Made by a program: the position numbers and the translations under genes. DNA of 64,000 nucleotides. Source: Croceivirga sp. Lineage in GTDB: Bacteria; Bacteroidota; Bacteroidia; Flavobacteriales; Flavobacteriaceae. Positions 10,523 through 20,044 of the stretch are shown here, one piece after another (the stretch's first letter is position 1; every line of letters starts with the position of its first letter). Location: contig JANQQQ010000001.1 of NCBI GenBank assembly GCA_028284935.1, positions 1 to 64,000 on the forward strand, written 5' to 3'. The notes beneath the pieces are model-generated. The model saw only the letters and a program-made list of their open reading frames with translations, was not told where the DNA came from and ran no database searches.

Positions 10523-13500
10523 TTATTCTTCTAATCTAATATCTAATCCTAAACCTTTCAATTCGTGCATAAGTACGTTGAACGATTCTGGTAGTCCAGG
10601 CTCTGGCATTGGCTCACCTTTAACGATAGCTTCGTAAGTTTTTGCTCTACCAATAACATCATCTGATTTTACAGTTAAGATTTCACGTAAAGTACTTGAT
10701 GCTCCATAAGCTTCAAGTGCCCAAACCTCCATCTCACCAAAACGCTGACCACCAAACTGTGCTTTACCACCCAATGGTTGCTGCGTAATGAGAGAATATG
10801 GTCCAATAGAACGTGCATGCATCTTATCATCGATCATATGACCTAGCTTAATCATATAGATAACGCCGACTGTTGCAGGTTGGTCAAAGCGATCACCTGT
10901 ACCTCCATCATATAAATAGGTATGACCAAATCTTGGAATACCTGCTTCATCTGTATAAGTGTTTATTTGATCTAGAGTTGCACCATCAAAAATTGGTGTT
11001 GCATACGTTTTACCTAAATCTTTTCCTGCCCAGCCTAACACAGTTTCGTATATCTGTCCGATATTCATACGAGAAGGTACACCTAGTGGATTTAATACGA
11101 TATCTACTGGTGTTCCATCTTCTAAGAATGGCATATCTTCCTGACGAACGATACGTGCCACAATACCTTTGTTACCGTGACGACCTGCCATCTTATCACC
11201 AACTTTAAGTTTACGCTTCTTAGCAATGTAAACCTTTGCTAATTTGATAATCCCTGCTGGTAATTCATCACCAACCGAAATTGTAAACTTCTCACGTCTT
11301 AATGATCCTTGAAGGTCGTTTTCCTTAATTTTATAGTTGTGAATTAAGTCAGCAACCAGTTCATTGGTATGATCATCAGTTGTCCATTTACCAGATGTTA
11401 AATGTGTATAATCGTCTACTGCATTTAACATTTTTAAGGTATACTTCTTACCTCTTGGGATAATCTCTTCTCCTAAATCATTATAAATACCTTGTGCAGT
11501 TTTACCATTTACAATTGCAAATAGTTTTTCTACCAAAATATTTTTGAGATCATCAAAACGGTTATCGTATACATTTTCTAATGCTTCGATATCTTCCTTA
11601 TCCTGAGCTCTCTTACGCTTATCTTTTACAGCTCTTGCAAATAATTTCTTATCGATAACTACACCATTTAATGACGGAGAAGCTTTTAAGGAAGCGTCTT
11701 TAACATCACCTGCCTTATCACCGAAAATCGCTCTCAATAATTTTTCTTCAGGCGTTGGATCAGATTCACCTTTTGGTGTAATCTTACCAATTAAAATATC
11801 TCCAGGCTTGATTTCTGCACCAATACGAATCATACCATTCTCATCTAGGTCTTTAGTAGCCTCCTCGGAAACGTTAGGTATGTCATTCGTTAACTCCTCA
11901 TTACCAAGTTTGGTATCTCTAACTTCCAAAGAGTATTCATCAATATGAATCGATGTAAAGATATCGTCACGTACAACCTTCTCTGAAATCACAATCGCAT
12001 CCTCAAAGTTATATCCTTTCCAAGGCATGAAGGCTACTTTCATATTTCTACCAAGAGCAAGCTCTCCATTTTGCGTAGCATAACCTTCACAAAGTACTTG
12101 TCCTTTAGTTACCGTATCACCTTTCTTAACGATTGGTTTAAGGTTGATTGATGTACCTTGATTAGTCTTTCTAAATTTAACTAATGGATATTCTTTAACA
12201 TCGCTATCGAAACTAACCATAGCCTCATCCTCAGTACGCTCGTATTTGATTACAATCTTATCAGCATCAACATACTCTACAACACCTTCACCCTCAGCAT
12301 TAATTAATACTCTCGAGTCTGATGCTACCTGACGTTCTAAACCAGTACCAACTATTGGCGCTTCTGGTCTTAATAACGGTACAGCTTGGCGCATCATATT
12401 GGACCCCATCAAAGCACGGTTAGCATCATCGTGCTCTAAGAAAGGAATTAACGATGCTGAAATTGATGCTATTTGATTCGGCGCAACATCTGTGTAATTT
12501 ACATTTATTGGCTCAATTACTGGGAAATCACCTTCTTGACGAGCAATTACTTTGTCATGAGTTATTTTACCAGCATCATCAACTTCAACAGTTGCTTGCG
12601 CAATCATTTTCTCTTCTTCCTCCTCAGCGCTCAAGTAAGTTGGTGCATTTTTAATATCCACAACACCATCTTCTACTTTTCTATATGGTGTTTCGATGAA
12701 TCCCATTGAATTCACTTTAGCATAAACTGAAAGTGAAGATATCAAACCAATGTTTGGACCTTCTGGTGTTTCAATCGGACATAAACGACCGTAATGCGTG
12801 TAATGAACGTCACGAACCTCGAAACCAGCTCTTTCTCTTGATAAACCTCCAGGTCCTAAAGCAGACAAACGACGTTTGTGCGTAATCTCTGCTAATGGAT
12901 TCGTTTGATCCATAAATTGAGATAACTGGTTCGTTCCGAAGAATGAATTGATTACAGAAGACAAAGTTTTTGCGTTAATCAAATCGATTGGCGTAAATAC
13001 TTCATTATCACGAACGTTCATACGTTCACGAATGGTACGTGCCATACGTGCTAAACCAACACCGAACTGCGATGATAATTGTTCACCTACGGTACGTACA
13101 CGACGGTTAGATAAGTGGTCGATATCATCGATTTCCGCTTTAGAATTGATTAATTCAATTAAGTATTTAATGATGGTTATGATATCTTCTTTGGTCAATA
13201 CTTGCTTGTCCATTCCAATATCCAAACCTAATTTTTTGTTCATTCTATAACGACCTACCTCACCTAAAGAGTAACGTTGGTCTGAGAAGAATAACTTGTC
13301 AATAATGCCACGTGCTGTTTCCTCATCTGGCGGTTCAGCATTACGTAATTGACGATAGATATGTTCAACAGCCTCTTTTTCAGAATTTGTTGGATCTTTT
13401 TGTAATGTATTATGGATAATTGCGTAATCTCCTTGCTGTGCACTTTCTTTGTGTAAAAGAATCGTTTTTACTTCGGCCTCAAGGATTTCTTCAATATTTT

Positions 13501-14335
13501 CTTTATCTACAATGGTATCACGATCTAAGACGATCTCGTTACGCTCAATAGATACTACTTCACCAGTATCTTCATCCACGAAATCCTCGTGCCATGTATT
13601 AAGTACACGCGCCGCTAACTTACGACCGATAACTTTCTTTAAGCCCGTTTTAGAAACTTTAACCTCTTCAGCTAAATCGAAAATCTCTAAAATATCCTTA
13701 TCACGTTCAAAACCAATTGCACGGAATAATGTCGTCACTGGTAACTTTTTCTTTCTATCAATATAAGCGTACATCACGCTATTGATATCCGTAGCAAATT
13801 CTATCCAAGAGCCTTTAAAAGGAATAACTCTTGCCGAATATAATTTGGTTCCATTAGCATGGAATGACTGGCTAAAGAACACACCAGGTGATCGGTGCAA
13901 TTGTGATACCACAACGCGTTCTGCACCATTGATACAAAACGTACCACTTGGTGTCATATATGGTATTGTACCTAAATACACATCCTGAACGATGGTTTCG
14001 AAATCTTCGTGCTCTGGGTCGGTACAATATAATTTTAATCTTGCTTTTAAAGGTACACTATACGTTAATCCTCTTTCGATACATTCTTCAATCGTATATC
14101 TTGGCGGATCAATGAAATAGTCTAAAAATTCTAACACGAATTGATTTCGTGTATCTGTGATTGGAAAGTTCTCCATGAAGGTGTTGTATAAACCTTCGTT
14201 TCCTCTTTCTTCTGATTTTGTTTCTAATTGGAAAAAATCCTGAAAGGATTTTATTTGGATATCCAAAAAGTCTGGGTAATCTGTTCTATTTACAATAGAA
14301 GAGAAATTAATTCTTTCAGCCTTATTTGCTAACAT
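10523..14335 (-). CDS. rpoB: DNA-directed RNA polymerase subunit beta
   Basis: This 1270-residue protein is the beta subunit. The fork and rifampicin region reads [26 protein letters not shown], with the canonical Q, D, H, R and S residues of drug-susceptible enzymes. The hybrid-binding motif [12 protein letters not shown] lies at about 1050, and the C-terminus carries the usual [11 protein letters not shown] clamp segment. It lies 123 bases downstream of rplL, a spacer containing two hairpins that may set the polymerase-to-ribosomal-protein ratio. Confidence 0.99.
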   Translation of the reverse strand: MLANKAERINFSSIVNRTDYPDFLDIQIKSFQDFFQLETKSEERGNEGLYNTFMENFPITDTRNQFVLEFLDYFIDPPRYTIEECIERGLTYSVPLKARLKLYCTDPEHEDFETIVQDVYLGTIPYMTPSGTFCINGAERVVVSQLHRSPGVFFSQSFHANGTKLYSARVIPFKGSWIEFATDINSVMYAYIDRKKKLPVTTLFRAIGFERDKDILEIFDLAEEVKVSKTGLKKVIGRKLAARVLNTWHEDFVDEDTGEVVSIERNEIVLDRDTIVDKENIEEILEAEVKTILLHKESAQQGDYAIIHNTLQKDPTNSEKEAVEHIYRQLRNAEPPDEETARGIIDKLFFSDQRYSLGEVGRYRMNKKLGLDIGMDKQVLTKEDIITIIKYLIELINSKAEIDDIDHLSNRRVRTVGEQLSSQFGVGLARMARTIRERMNVRDNEVFTPIDLINAKTLSSVINSFFGTNQLSQFMDQTNPLAEITHKRRLSALGPGGLSRERAGFEVRDVHYTHYGRLCPIETPEGPNIGLISSLSVYAKVNSMGFIETPYRKVEDGVVDIKNAPTYLSAEEEEEKMIAQATVEVDDAGKITHDKVIARQEGDFPVIEPINVNYTDVAPNQIASISASLIPFLEHDDANRALMGSNMMRQAVPLLRPEAPIVGTGLERQVASDSRVLINAEGEGVVEYVDADKIVIKYERTEDEAMVSFDSDVKEYPLVKFRKTNQGTSINLKPIVKKGDTVTKGQVLCEGYATQNGELALGRNMKVAFMPWKGYNFEDAIVISEKVVRDDIFTSIHIDEYSLEVRDTKLGNEELTNDIPNVSEEATKDLDENGMIRIGAEIKPGDILIGKITPKGESDPTPEEKLLRAIFGDKAGDVKDASLKASPSLNGVVIDKKLFARAVKDKRKRAQDKEDIEALENVYDNRFDDLKNILVEKLFAIVNGKTAQGIYNDLGEEIIPRGKKYTLKMLNAVDDYTHLTSGKWTTDDHTNELVADLIHNYKIKENDLQGSLRREKFTISVGDELPAGIIKLAKVYIAKKRKLKVGDKMAGRHGNKGIVARIVRQEDMPFLEDGTPVDIVLNPLGVPSRMNIGQIYETVLGWAGKDLGKTYATPIFDGATLDQINTYTDEAGIPRFGHTYLYDGGTGDRFDQPATVGVIYMIKLGHMIDDKMHARSIGPYSLITQQPLGGKAQFGGQRFGEMEVWALEAYGASSTLREILTVKSDDVIGRAKTYEAIVKGEPMPEPGLPESFNVLMHELKGLGLDIRLEE

Positions 14336-14373
14336 TGATGAACGAGATTTTTATTAAATAAAAACTAAAATAT

Positions 14374-14392
14374 GTATATAACGTTTATATAC
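14374..14392 (-). promoter_or_regulatory. Second hairpin in the rplL-rpoB spacer
   Basis: GTATATA (14374-14380) and TATATAC (14386-14392) form a 7-bp AT stem with a 5-base loop, between the terminator-like hairpin at 14400-14435 and the rpoB start at 14335. It may be an RNA processing or stability element; the AT-only stem is weak. Confidence 0.3.
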
Positions 14393-14399
14393 ACAAAAG

Positions 14400-14435
14400 G
14401 GTTTAGGTCTCAGAGAATTACTCCAGACCTAAACC
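14400..14435 (-). terminator. Attenuator-like hairpin between rplL and rpoB
   Basis: A perfect 11-bp stem (GGTTTAGGTCT 14400-14410 with AGACCTAAACC 14425-14435) with a 14-base loop. On the minus strand it is followed by CCTTTTG, too short a U-tract for full termination. Its position after rplL matches the partial attenuator known in the E. coli rplL-rpoB spacer, although the sequence is unrelated. Confidence 0.65.
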
Positions 14436-14458
14436 ATATGTTGTAGGTTAAGCTGAGC

Positions 14459-14836
14459 TTACTTAAGCTCAACCTCAGCTCCAGCTTCTTCTAAAGAAGA
14501 TTTTAAGCCTTCAGCTTCGTCTTTAGAAACACCTTCTTTAATAGTGCTTGGTGCTTCATCTACTAATCCTTTAGCATCTTTTAAGCCTAAACCAGTTAAT
14601 TCCTTAACTAATTTTACAACTGCTAATTTAGAAGCACCTGCGGCTTTTAATACTACATCAAATTCTGTCTTTTCTTCAGCGGCTTCACCACCTCCTGCAG
14701 CACCACCTGCAGCAACTGCAACTGCAGCAGCAGCTGGCTCAATGCCGTACTCATCTTTTAATATAGTAGCTAATTCGTTAACTTCTTTTACTGTTAAGTT
14801 AACTAATTGTTCTGCGAAATCTTTTAAATCTGCCAT
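14459..14836 (-). CDS. rplL: Ribosomal protein bL12 (L7/L12)
   Basis: The stalk protein, 125 residues. The N-terminal dimerisation domain ([22 protein letters not shown]) is followed by an Ala/Gly hinge ([15 protein letters not shown], about 37-52) and the factor-binding C-terminal domain ([36 protein letters not shown]). Several copies bind bL10 and recruit the translational GTPases. It sits 62 bases downstream of rplJ and upstream of the rpoB attenuator. Confidence 0.98.
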   Translation of the reverse strand: MADLKDFAEQLVNLTVKEVNELATILKDEYGIEPAAAAVAVAAGGAAGGGEAAEEKTEFDVVLKAAGASKLAVVKLVKELTGLGLKDAKGLVDEAPSTIKEGVSKDEAEGLKSSLEEAGAEVELK

Positions 14837-14898
14837 TTTTTCTATCGTTTTAATGTGTGTGTTTTTATTATAATTTTCTAAGTGTGTAATTCTTTTGA

Positions 14899-15420
14899 TT
14901 ATCCTTCTCTTTCAGATAATGTTTTTACAATACCTGCTATGGTTCCTCCACCAGATTTAAGTGCTGAAATAACGTTCTTAGCAGGAGATTGTAACAATGA
15001 AATAATATCTCCCAGAAGCTCTTCCTTAGACTTAATATCTACTAAAGTGTCTAATAAATCATCTCCAATGTAAATAGCTTCTTCAATGAAAGCTCCTTTT
15101 AATAAAGGCTTTTCAGACTTTTTACGAAACTCTTTAATTACCTTAGCTGGTGCGTTTCCTGTTTCAGAATACATTACTGACGTATTACCTTTTAAAGTCG
15201 TTGCTAAATCACCGAAATCTTTGTCCGATGCTTCCATAGCTTTCTCTAAAAGAGTATTTTTTACAACAGCCAACTTAATGTTAGACTTGAAACACGCTCT
15301 TCTTAAATTTGAAGTTGTTGCTGCATCTAATCCAGAAATATCCGTTAAATAGATATTGGTATTATCTGCCAACTGAGCAGTCAACTCTTCAATTACTACC
15401 GATTTTTCTTCTCTTGTCAT
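14899..15420 (-). CDS. rplJ: Ribosomal protein uL10
   Basis: This 173-residue protein starts [17 protein letters not shown], contains the RNA-binding part ([20 protein letters not shown]) and ends in the helix that carries bL12 dimers. It anchors the stalk to 23S rRNA. Only 19 bases separate it from rplA, so there is no room for a separate L10-leader RNA; any autoregulation must act within the rplKAJL transcript. Confidence 0.98.
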   Translation of the reverse strand: MTREEKSVVIEELTAQLADNTNIYLTDISGLDAATTSNLRRACFKSNIKLAVVKNTLLEKAMEASDKDFGDLATTLKGNTSVMYSETGNAPAKVIKEFRKKSEKPLLKGAFIEEAIYIGDDLLDTLVDIKSKEELLGDIISLLQSPAKNVISALKSGGGTIAGIVKTLSEREG

Positions 15421-15439
15421 AATATTCTAAGTTTAACTA

Positions 15440-16129
15440 CTATCCTATTTTTGTATCTACTGCAATACTTGGACTCATTGTACTTGACATGTAAATACTC
15501 TTTACATAAGTCCCTTTAGCAGCAGTTGGTTTCAATTTAATCAAAGTCGATAATAATTCGTTAGCATTGCCTACCAATTTTTCAGCACTAAATGATGCTT
15601 TGCCTATTGGTGCATGAACGATACCTGTTTTATCTACTTTAAAATCTATTTTACCAGCTTTTACTTCACTAACAGCTTTACCTATATCCATAGTTACTGT
15701 TCCTGTCTTCGGGTTTGGCATAAGACCTCTTGGCCCTAAAATCCTACCTAATGGTCCTAACTTACCCATAACGCTTGGCATTGTAACGATGACGTCAACA
15801 TCTGTCCAACCGTCCTTAATTTTCTGTAAGTATTCGTCTAACCCTACATAATCAGCGCCAGCTTCTTTTGCTTCTGCTTCTTTGTCTGGAGTTACCAATG
15901 CAAGAACCTTCATGTCTTTACCTGTACCGTGTGGTAAGGAAACTACACCACGAACCATCTGATTGGCTTTACGTGGATCTACACCTAATCTTACTGCTAA
16001 ATCTACTGAAGCATCAAACTTAGTGTATGTGATTTCTTTTAGTAAAGCTGAAGCTTCTTCTAGTGAGTAAAGTTTGTTTCTGTCAACTTTAGCTCTTGCT
16101 TCTTTTTGCTTCTTTGTTAATCTTGCCAT
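15440..16129 (-). CDS. rplA: Ribosomal protein uL1
   Basis: The L1 stalk protein, 229 residues. The body carries the L1 signature ([32 protein letters not shown] in sequence order, about 125-155). I place the start at the ATG at 16129 ([14 protein letters not shown]), 10 bases after the rplK stop. The upstream in-frame start at 16156 would overlap rplK and add nine unconserved residues. Confidence 0.97.
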   Translation of the reverse strand: MARLTKKQKEARAKVDRNKLYSLEEASALLKEITYTKFDASVDLAVRLGVDPRKANQMVRGVVSLPHGTGKDMKVLALVTPDKEAEAKEAGADYVGLDEYLQKIKDGWTDVDVIVTMPSVMGKLGPLGRILGPRGLMPNPKTGTVTMDIGKAVSEVKAGKIDFKVDKTGIVHAPIGKASFSAEKLVGNANELLSTLIKLKPTAAKGTYVKSIYMSSTMSPSIAVDTKIG

Positions 16130-16139
16130 TTCTAAAAAT

Positions 16140-16580
16140 TTAGTTTGGAGCTTCACCTCCTTTAACAGTGATACCCATCGATCTTGCTGTTCCAGCTACC
16201 ATTTTCATAGCTGAACCGATCTCAAATGCATTTAAATCTTGCATTTTGTCTTCAGCAATTGCTCTAACTTGATCCCAAGTTACTTTTGCTACTTTACGTC
16301 GGTTAGGTTCTCCTGATCCTTTCTTTACTTTGGCCGCTTCTAATAATTGCACTGCTGCTGGTGGTGTTTTGATTACAAATTCAAAAGATTTGTCTTTGTA
16401 AACAGAAATCACTACAGGTAAAACCTTACCTGCTTTATCTTGGGTTCTTGCATTAAATTGCTTACAGAACTCCATGATATTAACTCCAGCGGCACCTAAA
16501 GCGGGTCCAACCGGTGGCGATGGATTCGCAGCACCTCCCCGAACTTGTAACTTAACTACTTTGTCTAGTTCTTTTGCCAT
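16140..16580 (-). CDS. rplK: Ribosomal protein uL11
   Basis: This 146-residue protein has the uL11 N-terminal domain ([20 protein letters not shown], with the prolines of the thiostrepton-contact region) and the C-terminal rRNA-binding domain ([20 protein letters not shown]). It binds the GTPase-associated centre of 23S rRNA. It is the first of the rplK-rplA-rplJ-rplL group and follows nusG by 68 bases. Confidence 0.98.
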   Translation of the reverse strand: MAKELDKVVKLQVRGGAANPSPPVGPALGAAGVNIMEFCKQFNARTQDKAGKVLPVVISVYKDKSFEFVIKTPPAAVQLLEAAKVKKGSGEPNRRKVAKVTWDQVRAIAEDKMQDLNAFEIGSAMKMVAGTARSMGITVKGGEAPN

Positions 16581-16648
16581 TTTTCAAAATTTAGTGCGCT
16601 TTTCTATTTTGGAAGCTTAGATTAACGCTATCTTAATTGTAACAATTA

Positions 16649-17194
16649 TTATAATTTTTCAACTTGCATATAACTGAGTTCTAATGGTGTTTTTCTTCCG
16701 AAAATTTTAACCATTACCTCTAGCTTACGCTTTTCTTCAAATATTTTTTCGATAGTACCGTCAAATCCATTGAATGGTCCATCGATAACTTTTACGGTTT
16801 CTCCTTTGGTAAATGGAATTGCGATATTAGCATCTGCTTCTATAGCAAGTTCATCTACTTTACCCAACATTCTGTTTACTTCAGATTGTCTTAATGGCAC
16901 TGGGTCGCCACCTTTTGTTTCACCTAAAAATCCAATTACATTAGTAATAGATTTAATAATATGAGGGATTTCACCACTCAAATTGGCTTGTATCATTATG
17001 TAACCTGGAAAATAAACTTTCTCCTTATTTATTTTCTTTCCATTACGTATTTGAATCACTTTTTCGGTAGGTACTAAAACTTGGTCTACATAATCTTCTA
17101 ATCCCAATCGTGCGATTTCGTTTTCTATGTAGGTCTTGATTTTATTTTCCTGACCGCTTACCGCTCTAACAACATACCATTTTTTATCTGACAT
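16649..17194 (-). CDS. nusG: Transcription termination/antitermination factor NusG
   Basis: At 181 residues this is full-length NusG. The NGN domain begins KKWYVVRAVSGQENKIKTYI, and the C-terminal KOW domain includes KGETVKVIDGPFNGFDGTIE. It binds RNA polymerase and, through KOW, ribosomal protein uS10 or Rho. It follows secE after a 19-base gap, the ancestral secE-nusG-rplK order. Confidence 0.97.
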   Translation of the reverse strand: MSDKKWYVVRAVSGQENKIKTYIENEIARLGLEDYVDQVLVPTEKVIQIRNGKKINKEKVYFPGYIMIQANLSGEIPHIIKSITNVIGFLGETKGGDPVPLRQSEVNRMLGKVDELAIEADANIAIPFTKGETVKVIDGPFNGFDGTIEKIFEEKRKLEVMVKIFGRKTPLELSYMQVEKL

Positions 17195-17213
17195 CTTCTT
17201 CCCTAATTCTTTG

Positions 17214-17408
17214 TTAGCTTAATAAATCAAAATACACCTTCACTGCTCTACTAAATACAGTATCCACTCCCCAAATAGCTAAAGAAAAAATAATTGAAAA
17301 AATTGCTACAAGAACAGTCAATCGTTGAGCTTCTGGCCAAGGTGTCCAAGACACGTGGTTTTTTAACTCATCGAACGATTCTTTGATATATGTTATTAAT
17401 CCTGCCAT
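17214..17408 (-). CDS. secE: Preprotein translocase subunit SecE
   Basis: A 64-residue single-span SecE: a short amphipathic cytoplasmic helix (YIKESFDELKNHVSWTPWPE) followed by one membrane segment (LTVLVAIFSIIFSLAIWGVD). It clamps SecY in the translocon. The short one-span form is typical outside the enterobacteria. It lies between tRNA-Trp and nusG. Confidence 0.95.
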   Translation of the reverse strand: MAGLITYIKESFDELKNHVSWTPWPEAQRLTVLVAIFSIIFSLAIWGVDTVFSRAVKVYFDLLS

Positions 17409-17453
17409 TTGATTATTATTTTTAGGTTACTTGTTAACCTGTTTTTTGCTTTG

Positions 17454-17526
17454 CACGGGTTGCGAGACTCGAACTCACGACACCTGGTTTTGGAGACCAG
17501 TGCTCTACCAACTGAGCTAAACCCGT
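17454..17526 (-). tRNA. tRNA-Trp (CCA)
   Basis: A 73-base cloverleaf on the minus strand. The acceptor pairs ACGGGTT with AACCCGT, the anticodon stem CTGGT/ACCAG encloses loop CTCCAAA with anticodon CCA, and the T loop is TTCGAGT. It lies between tuf and secE, its common place in Bacteroidota. CCA is not encoded. Confidence 0.97.
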
Positions 17527-17537
17527 AAACAACAATC

Positions 17538-17565
17538 AAGGCATCCCGAAATTTCGGGACACCTT
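17538..17565 (-). terminator. Hairpin between tuf and tRNA-Trp
   Basis: A 16-base perfect palindrome TCCCGAAATTTCGGGA (17544-17559) is extended by AAGG/CCTT arms across a two-base internal loop. The bases after it on the minus strand (GATTGTTG) are only weakly U-rich. It may be a partial terminator for tuf or an RNA processing site ahead of tRNA-Trp. Confidence 0.45.
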
Positions 17566-17588
17566 TAATTGATTATTTAATTGTCTGT

Positions 17589-18776
17589 TTAGTCTAAAAT
17601 TTCAGTTACCTGACCAGCACCAACTGTACGACCACCTTCACGGATAGCAAAACGTAAACCTACGTTCATTGCAATTGGTTGAATCAAATCTACAGTAATT
17701 GTTAGGTTATCACCTGGCATTACCATTTCAACACCATCTGGAAGAGAAATATTTCCAGTTACGTCAGTTGTACGTACGTAGAACTGTGGACGGTAGTTGT
17801 TATGGAATGGCGTGTGACGACCACCTTCTTCTTTCTTAAGGATATAAACCTCAGCCTTAAATTTTTGGTGAGGGGTTACAGAACCTGGCTTAGTGATTAC
17901 CATACCTCTAGAGATTTGGTTTTTCTCAATACCTCTTAATAAGATACCAGCATTATCACCAGCTTCACCTCTATCCAAGATTTGACGGAACATTTCGATA
18001 CCAGTTATAGTAGATGTTAATTTCTCAGCACCCATACCAATAATCTCAACAGGATCACCTGTGTTAGCTACACCAGTCTCAATACGACCAGTTGCTACAG
18101 TACCACGACCAGTAATTGAGAATACGTCTTCGATAGGCATTAAGAAAGGCTTATCCATGTCACGTACAGGCTCTTCGATCCACTCGTCAACATTCTTCAT
18201 TAATTCTAATACTGTATCTACCCACTTTTGCTCACCATTAAGTGCACCCAAAGCAGAACCAGCAATTACAGGACCATTGTCACCATCGTACTCATAGAAT
18301 GACAATAAATCTCTAATTTCCATTTCAACTAATTCTAAAAGCTCTTCATCATCAACCATATCCACTTTGTTCATGAATACAACGATACGAGGAATACCTA
18401 CCTGACGACCAAGTAAGATGTGCTCACGAGTTTGTGGCATAGGACCATCAGTTGCAGCAACAACCAAAATAGCACCATCCATTTGAGCAGCACCTGTTAC
18501 CATGTTCTTAACGTAATCCGCGTGACCTGGACAGTCAACGTGAGCATAGTGACGGTTTTGCGTTTGATATTCTACGTGAGATGTATTAATTGTGATACCT
18601 CTTTCTTTTTCTTCCGGTGCATTATCGATTTGATCGAAATCTTTAGCTTCTGATAAACCTGCATCAGCTAATACTTTAGTAATAGCAGCAGTTAAAGTTG
18701 TTTTACCGTGATCTACGTGTCCAATTGTACCTATATTAAGGTGTGGTTTTGAACGATCGAAAGTTGCCTTTGCCAT
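17589..18776 (-). CDS. tuf: Elongation factor Tu
   Basis: This 395-residue GTPase delivers aminoacyl-tRNA to the ribosome. It shows [10 protein letters not shown] (about 19-28), the switch motif [18 protein letters not shown] and the NKVDMVDD specificity motif, then the two beta-barrel domains ending [10 protein letters not shown]. It is flanked by tRNA-Thr upstream and tRNA-Trp downstream on the same strand, so it is probably transcribed with the tRNAs from the promoter at 19632-19661. Confidence 0.99.
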   Translation of the reverse strand: MAKATFDRSKPHLNIGTIGHVDHGKTTLTAAITKVLADAGLSEAKDFDQIDNAPEEKERGITINTSHVEYQTQNRHYAHVDCPGHADYVKNMVTGAAQMDGAILVVAATDGPMPQTREHILLGRQVGIPRIVVFMNKVDMVDDEELLELVEMEIRDLLSFYEYDGDNGPVIAGSALGALNGEQKWVDTVLELMKNVDEWIEEPVRDMDKPFLMPIEDVFSITGRGTVATGRIETGVANTGDPVEIIGMGAEKLTSTITGIEMFRQILDRGEAGDNAGILLRGIEKNQISRGMVITKPGSVTPHQKFKAEVYILKKEEGGRHTPFHNNYRPQFYVRTTDVTGNISLPDGVEMVMPGDNLTITVDLIQPIAMNVGLRFAIREGGRTVGAGQVTEILD

Positions 18777-18841
18777 GTTTAATTTATTTAATCTTATTTA
18801 ATATTAGTGTTCAATTTTATTCTAAGCTCCTTAGAATTTAG

Positions 18842-18913
18842 AGCCAACGACGAGATTTGAACTCGTGACCTCTTCCTTACCAAGGAAACGCTCTACCCCT
18901 GAGCTACGCCGGC
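18842..18913 (-). tRNA. tRNA-Thr (GGT)
   Basis: A 72-base cloverleaf. The acceptor pairs GCCGGCG with CGTTGGC (two G-T pairs), the anticodon loop is TTGGTAA with anticodon GGT, and the T arm CGAG/CTCG encloses TTCAAAT. It is directly upstream of tuf. Confidence 0.96.
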
Positions 18914-18942
18914 GCAAAGTGTTTACGTCCTCATAATTACTA

Positions 18943-18972
18943 TGAGATTCCTGCCTTCGCAGGAATTTTGAG
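18943..18972 (-). repeat. Palindromic repeat, copy 1, abutting tRNA-Gly 3' end
   Basis: The 30-base TGAGATTCCTGCCTTCGCAG... unit contains the 8-bp inverted repeat ATTCCTGC-CTTC-GCAGGAAT. A second copy with one base change lies at 19363-19392. Copy 1 ends exactly at the 3' end of tRNA-Gly and copy 2 at a tRNA-Thr fragment. On the tRNA strand it forms a hairpin directly downstream of the tRNA. Confidence 0.7.
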
Positions 18973-19043
18973 CGGGAGACCGGGTTCGAACCGGCGACAT
19001 TCAGCTTGGAAGGCTGACGCTCTACCAACTGAGCTACTCCCGC
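18971..19043 (-). tRNA. tRNA-Gly (TCC)
   Basis: A 73-base cloverleaf. The acceptor pairs GCGGGAG with CTCCCGC, the anticodon stem TCAGC/GCTGA encloses CTTCCAA with anticodon TCC, and the T loop is TTCGAAC. CCA is not encoded. Confidence 0.97.
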
Positions 19044-19244
19044 ATTTACAATTAAGCATTCTTAATTAATGATGCCAATATTTCAAAGTTTTAGAATTAC
19101 CTTACTCTGTTTTGGTAACCCTTGAAGGGCATCAAAGGATTATTCGCTACGCTCATGATCCCTGAAGGTGACCCTTCAAATAAAATTTCAAATTGCATCT
19201 TTACAAAAGCAAACTTTTGACATGTGCTTAATTGAAATTTTATG

Positions 19245-19327
19245 TGGGGAGAGCAGGATTCGAACCTGCGAAGTTAAAAAACAACAGAGTTACAGTCTGT
19301 CCTCGTTGGCCGCTTGAGTATCTCCCC
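19245..19327 (-). tRNA. tRNA-Tyr (GTA)
   Basis: An 83-base class II tRNA with a long variable arm (GTTGTTTTTTAAC region). The acceptor pairs GGGGAGA with TCTCCCC, and the anticodon stem ACAGA/TCTGT encloses CTGTAAC with anticodon GTA. The 200-base gap to tRNA-Gly holds only short repeats (such as AACCCTTGAAGGG at about 19117). Confidence 0.97.
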
Positions 19328-19362
19328 AAAAATTTTCAAATAACATACTCAAACTTCTAGTC

Positions 19363-19392
19363 TGAGATTCCTGCCTTCGCTGGAATTTTGAG
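19363..19392 (-). repeat. Palindromic repeat, copy 2, abutting a tRNA-Thr fragment
   Basis: This copy differs from 18943-18972 by one base (TCGCTGG for TCGCAGG), which breaks one stem pair. It runs straight into the tRNA-Thr 3' fragment at 19390-19407. Confidence 0.65.
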
Positions 19393-19407
19393 CCGATAGA
19401 GGGACTC
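19390..19407 (-). pseudogene. Fragment of the tRNA-Thr(TGT) 3' end
   Basis: GAGCCGATAGAGGGACTC repeats bases 19507-19524 exactly, which are the discriminator region and 3' acceptor/T-arm strand of tRNA-Thr(TGT). The match stops after 18 bases and no cloverleaf can be built, so it is a remnant of a duplicated or displaced tRNA end. Confidence 0.6.
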
Positions 19408-19507
19408 CCTTCGACTTTGCTCAGGATAAACTTCTCGTCCCTAAAATCTGTAATTTTGATATTAAAATTTGAACAGATTCTCCTGATGCGATATTCAAAA
19501 TTTCAAG

Positions 19508-19581
19508 AGCCGATAGAGGGACTCGAACCCACGACCTGCTGATTACAAATCAGCTGCTCTAGCCAGCTGAGCTATATCGGC
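19508..19581 (-). tRNA. tRNA-Thr (TGT)
   Basis: A 74-base cloverleaf. The acceptor pairs GCCGATA with TATCGGC, the anticodon stem GCTGA/TCAGC encloses TTTGTAA with anticodon TGT, and the T loop is TTCGAGT. It is the first gene of the tRNA-tuf transcript. Confidence 0.97.
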
Positions 19582-19602
19582 TTTTTCGGTTCAATAAAAC
19601 AC

Positions 19603-19627
19603 AAAAAAAGCCCGTTATTTCTAACGG
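19603..19627 (-). terminator. Terminator of hpf, overlapping the tRNA-tuf start site
   Basis: On the minus strand CCGTTA-GAAA-TAACGG (19627-19612) is followed by GC and seven T (19609-19603), a compact intrinsic terminator. It begins only five bases after the -7 box at 19632-19639, so the predicted tRNA-tuf transcript starts at the base of this hairpin. Confidence 0.75.
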
Positions 19628-19631
19628 ACTG

Positions 19632-19661
19632 CAAATGTAGCGTTTTTTTCGTTTGTTCAAA
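19632..19661 (-). promoter_or_regulatory. Promoter of the tRNA-tuf-secE transcript
   Basis: On the minus strand there is a -33 box TTTG (19661-19658), an 18-base spacer and a -7 box TACATTTG (19639-19632), matching the Bacteroidota consensus. It lies about 50 bases upstream of tRNA-Thr(TGT). Confidence 0.65.
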
Positions 19662-19683
19662 ACAAACTGAAAAAAATTTTTGG

Positions 19684-19986
19684 TTAGGCGTGCGCCCTTG
19701 TCTTCTCTTTGGTTTTGACCAGTTGGCGCTCTAAGGAACTGCATGCATTATCAACAGCTTCCTCAAAGGTTTTGCATTGTTTTTTTACAATAAATTGGTT
19801 TCTGGGAACCTTCACTTTTATTTCTACACTCTTGTTTTTTTTGGAACTGGTATTGTCTACCTTCAGGTAAACATCCGAACTTATGATTTTGTCATAAAAC
19901 AGTTCCAATTTGTCCATTCTTACCTGAATGAAATCAATTAATTTTCTGTCGGCCACAAAATTTACAGATTGTGCATTAACCTTCAT
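19684..19986 (-). CDS. hpf: Ribosome hibernation promoting factor (short form)
   Basis: A 100-residue member of the HPF/RaiA (sigma-54 modulation) family: beta1 (MKVNAQSVNFVADRKLIDFI), the long alpha1, then the basic strand KVPRNQFIVKKQCKTFEEAV and the C-terminal helix. It binds the 30S decoding site and stabilises idle ribosomes. It has no C-terminal dimerisation domain, so it is the short type. It follows xerC by 58 bases and has a strong terminator of its own. Confidence 0.88.
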   Translation of the reverse strand: MKVNAQSVNFVADRKLIDFIQVRMDKLELFYDKIISSDVYLKVDNTSSKKNKSVEIKVKVPRNQFIVKKQCKTFEEAVDNACSSLERQLVKTKEKTRAHA

Positions 19987-20044
19987 AAAATTTGTCTTTT
20001 AGATCCACCATAGGGCGGGAGGTTAAACAATACAAAGAAGCGGT

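Noticed and set aside
15421-15439. L10-leader RNA before rplJ
   Set aside because: Only 19 bases separate rplA and rplJ, too short for the known leader structure.
18831-19028. Small minus-strand frame across tRNA-Thr and tRNA-Gly
   Set aside because: The frame consists of tRNA sequence and its spacers; the tRNAs fold fully.
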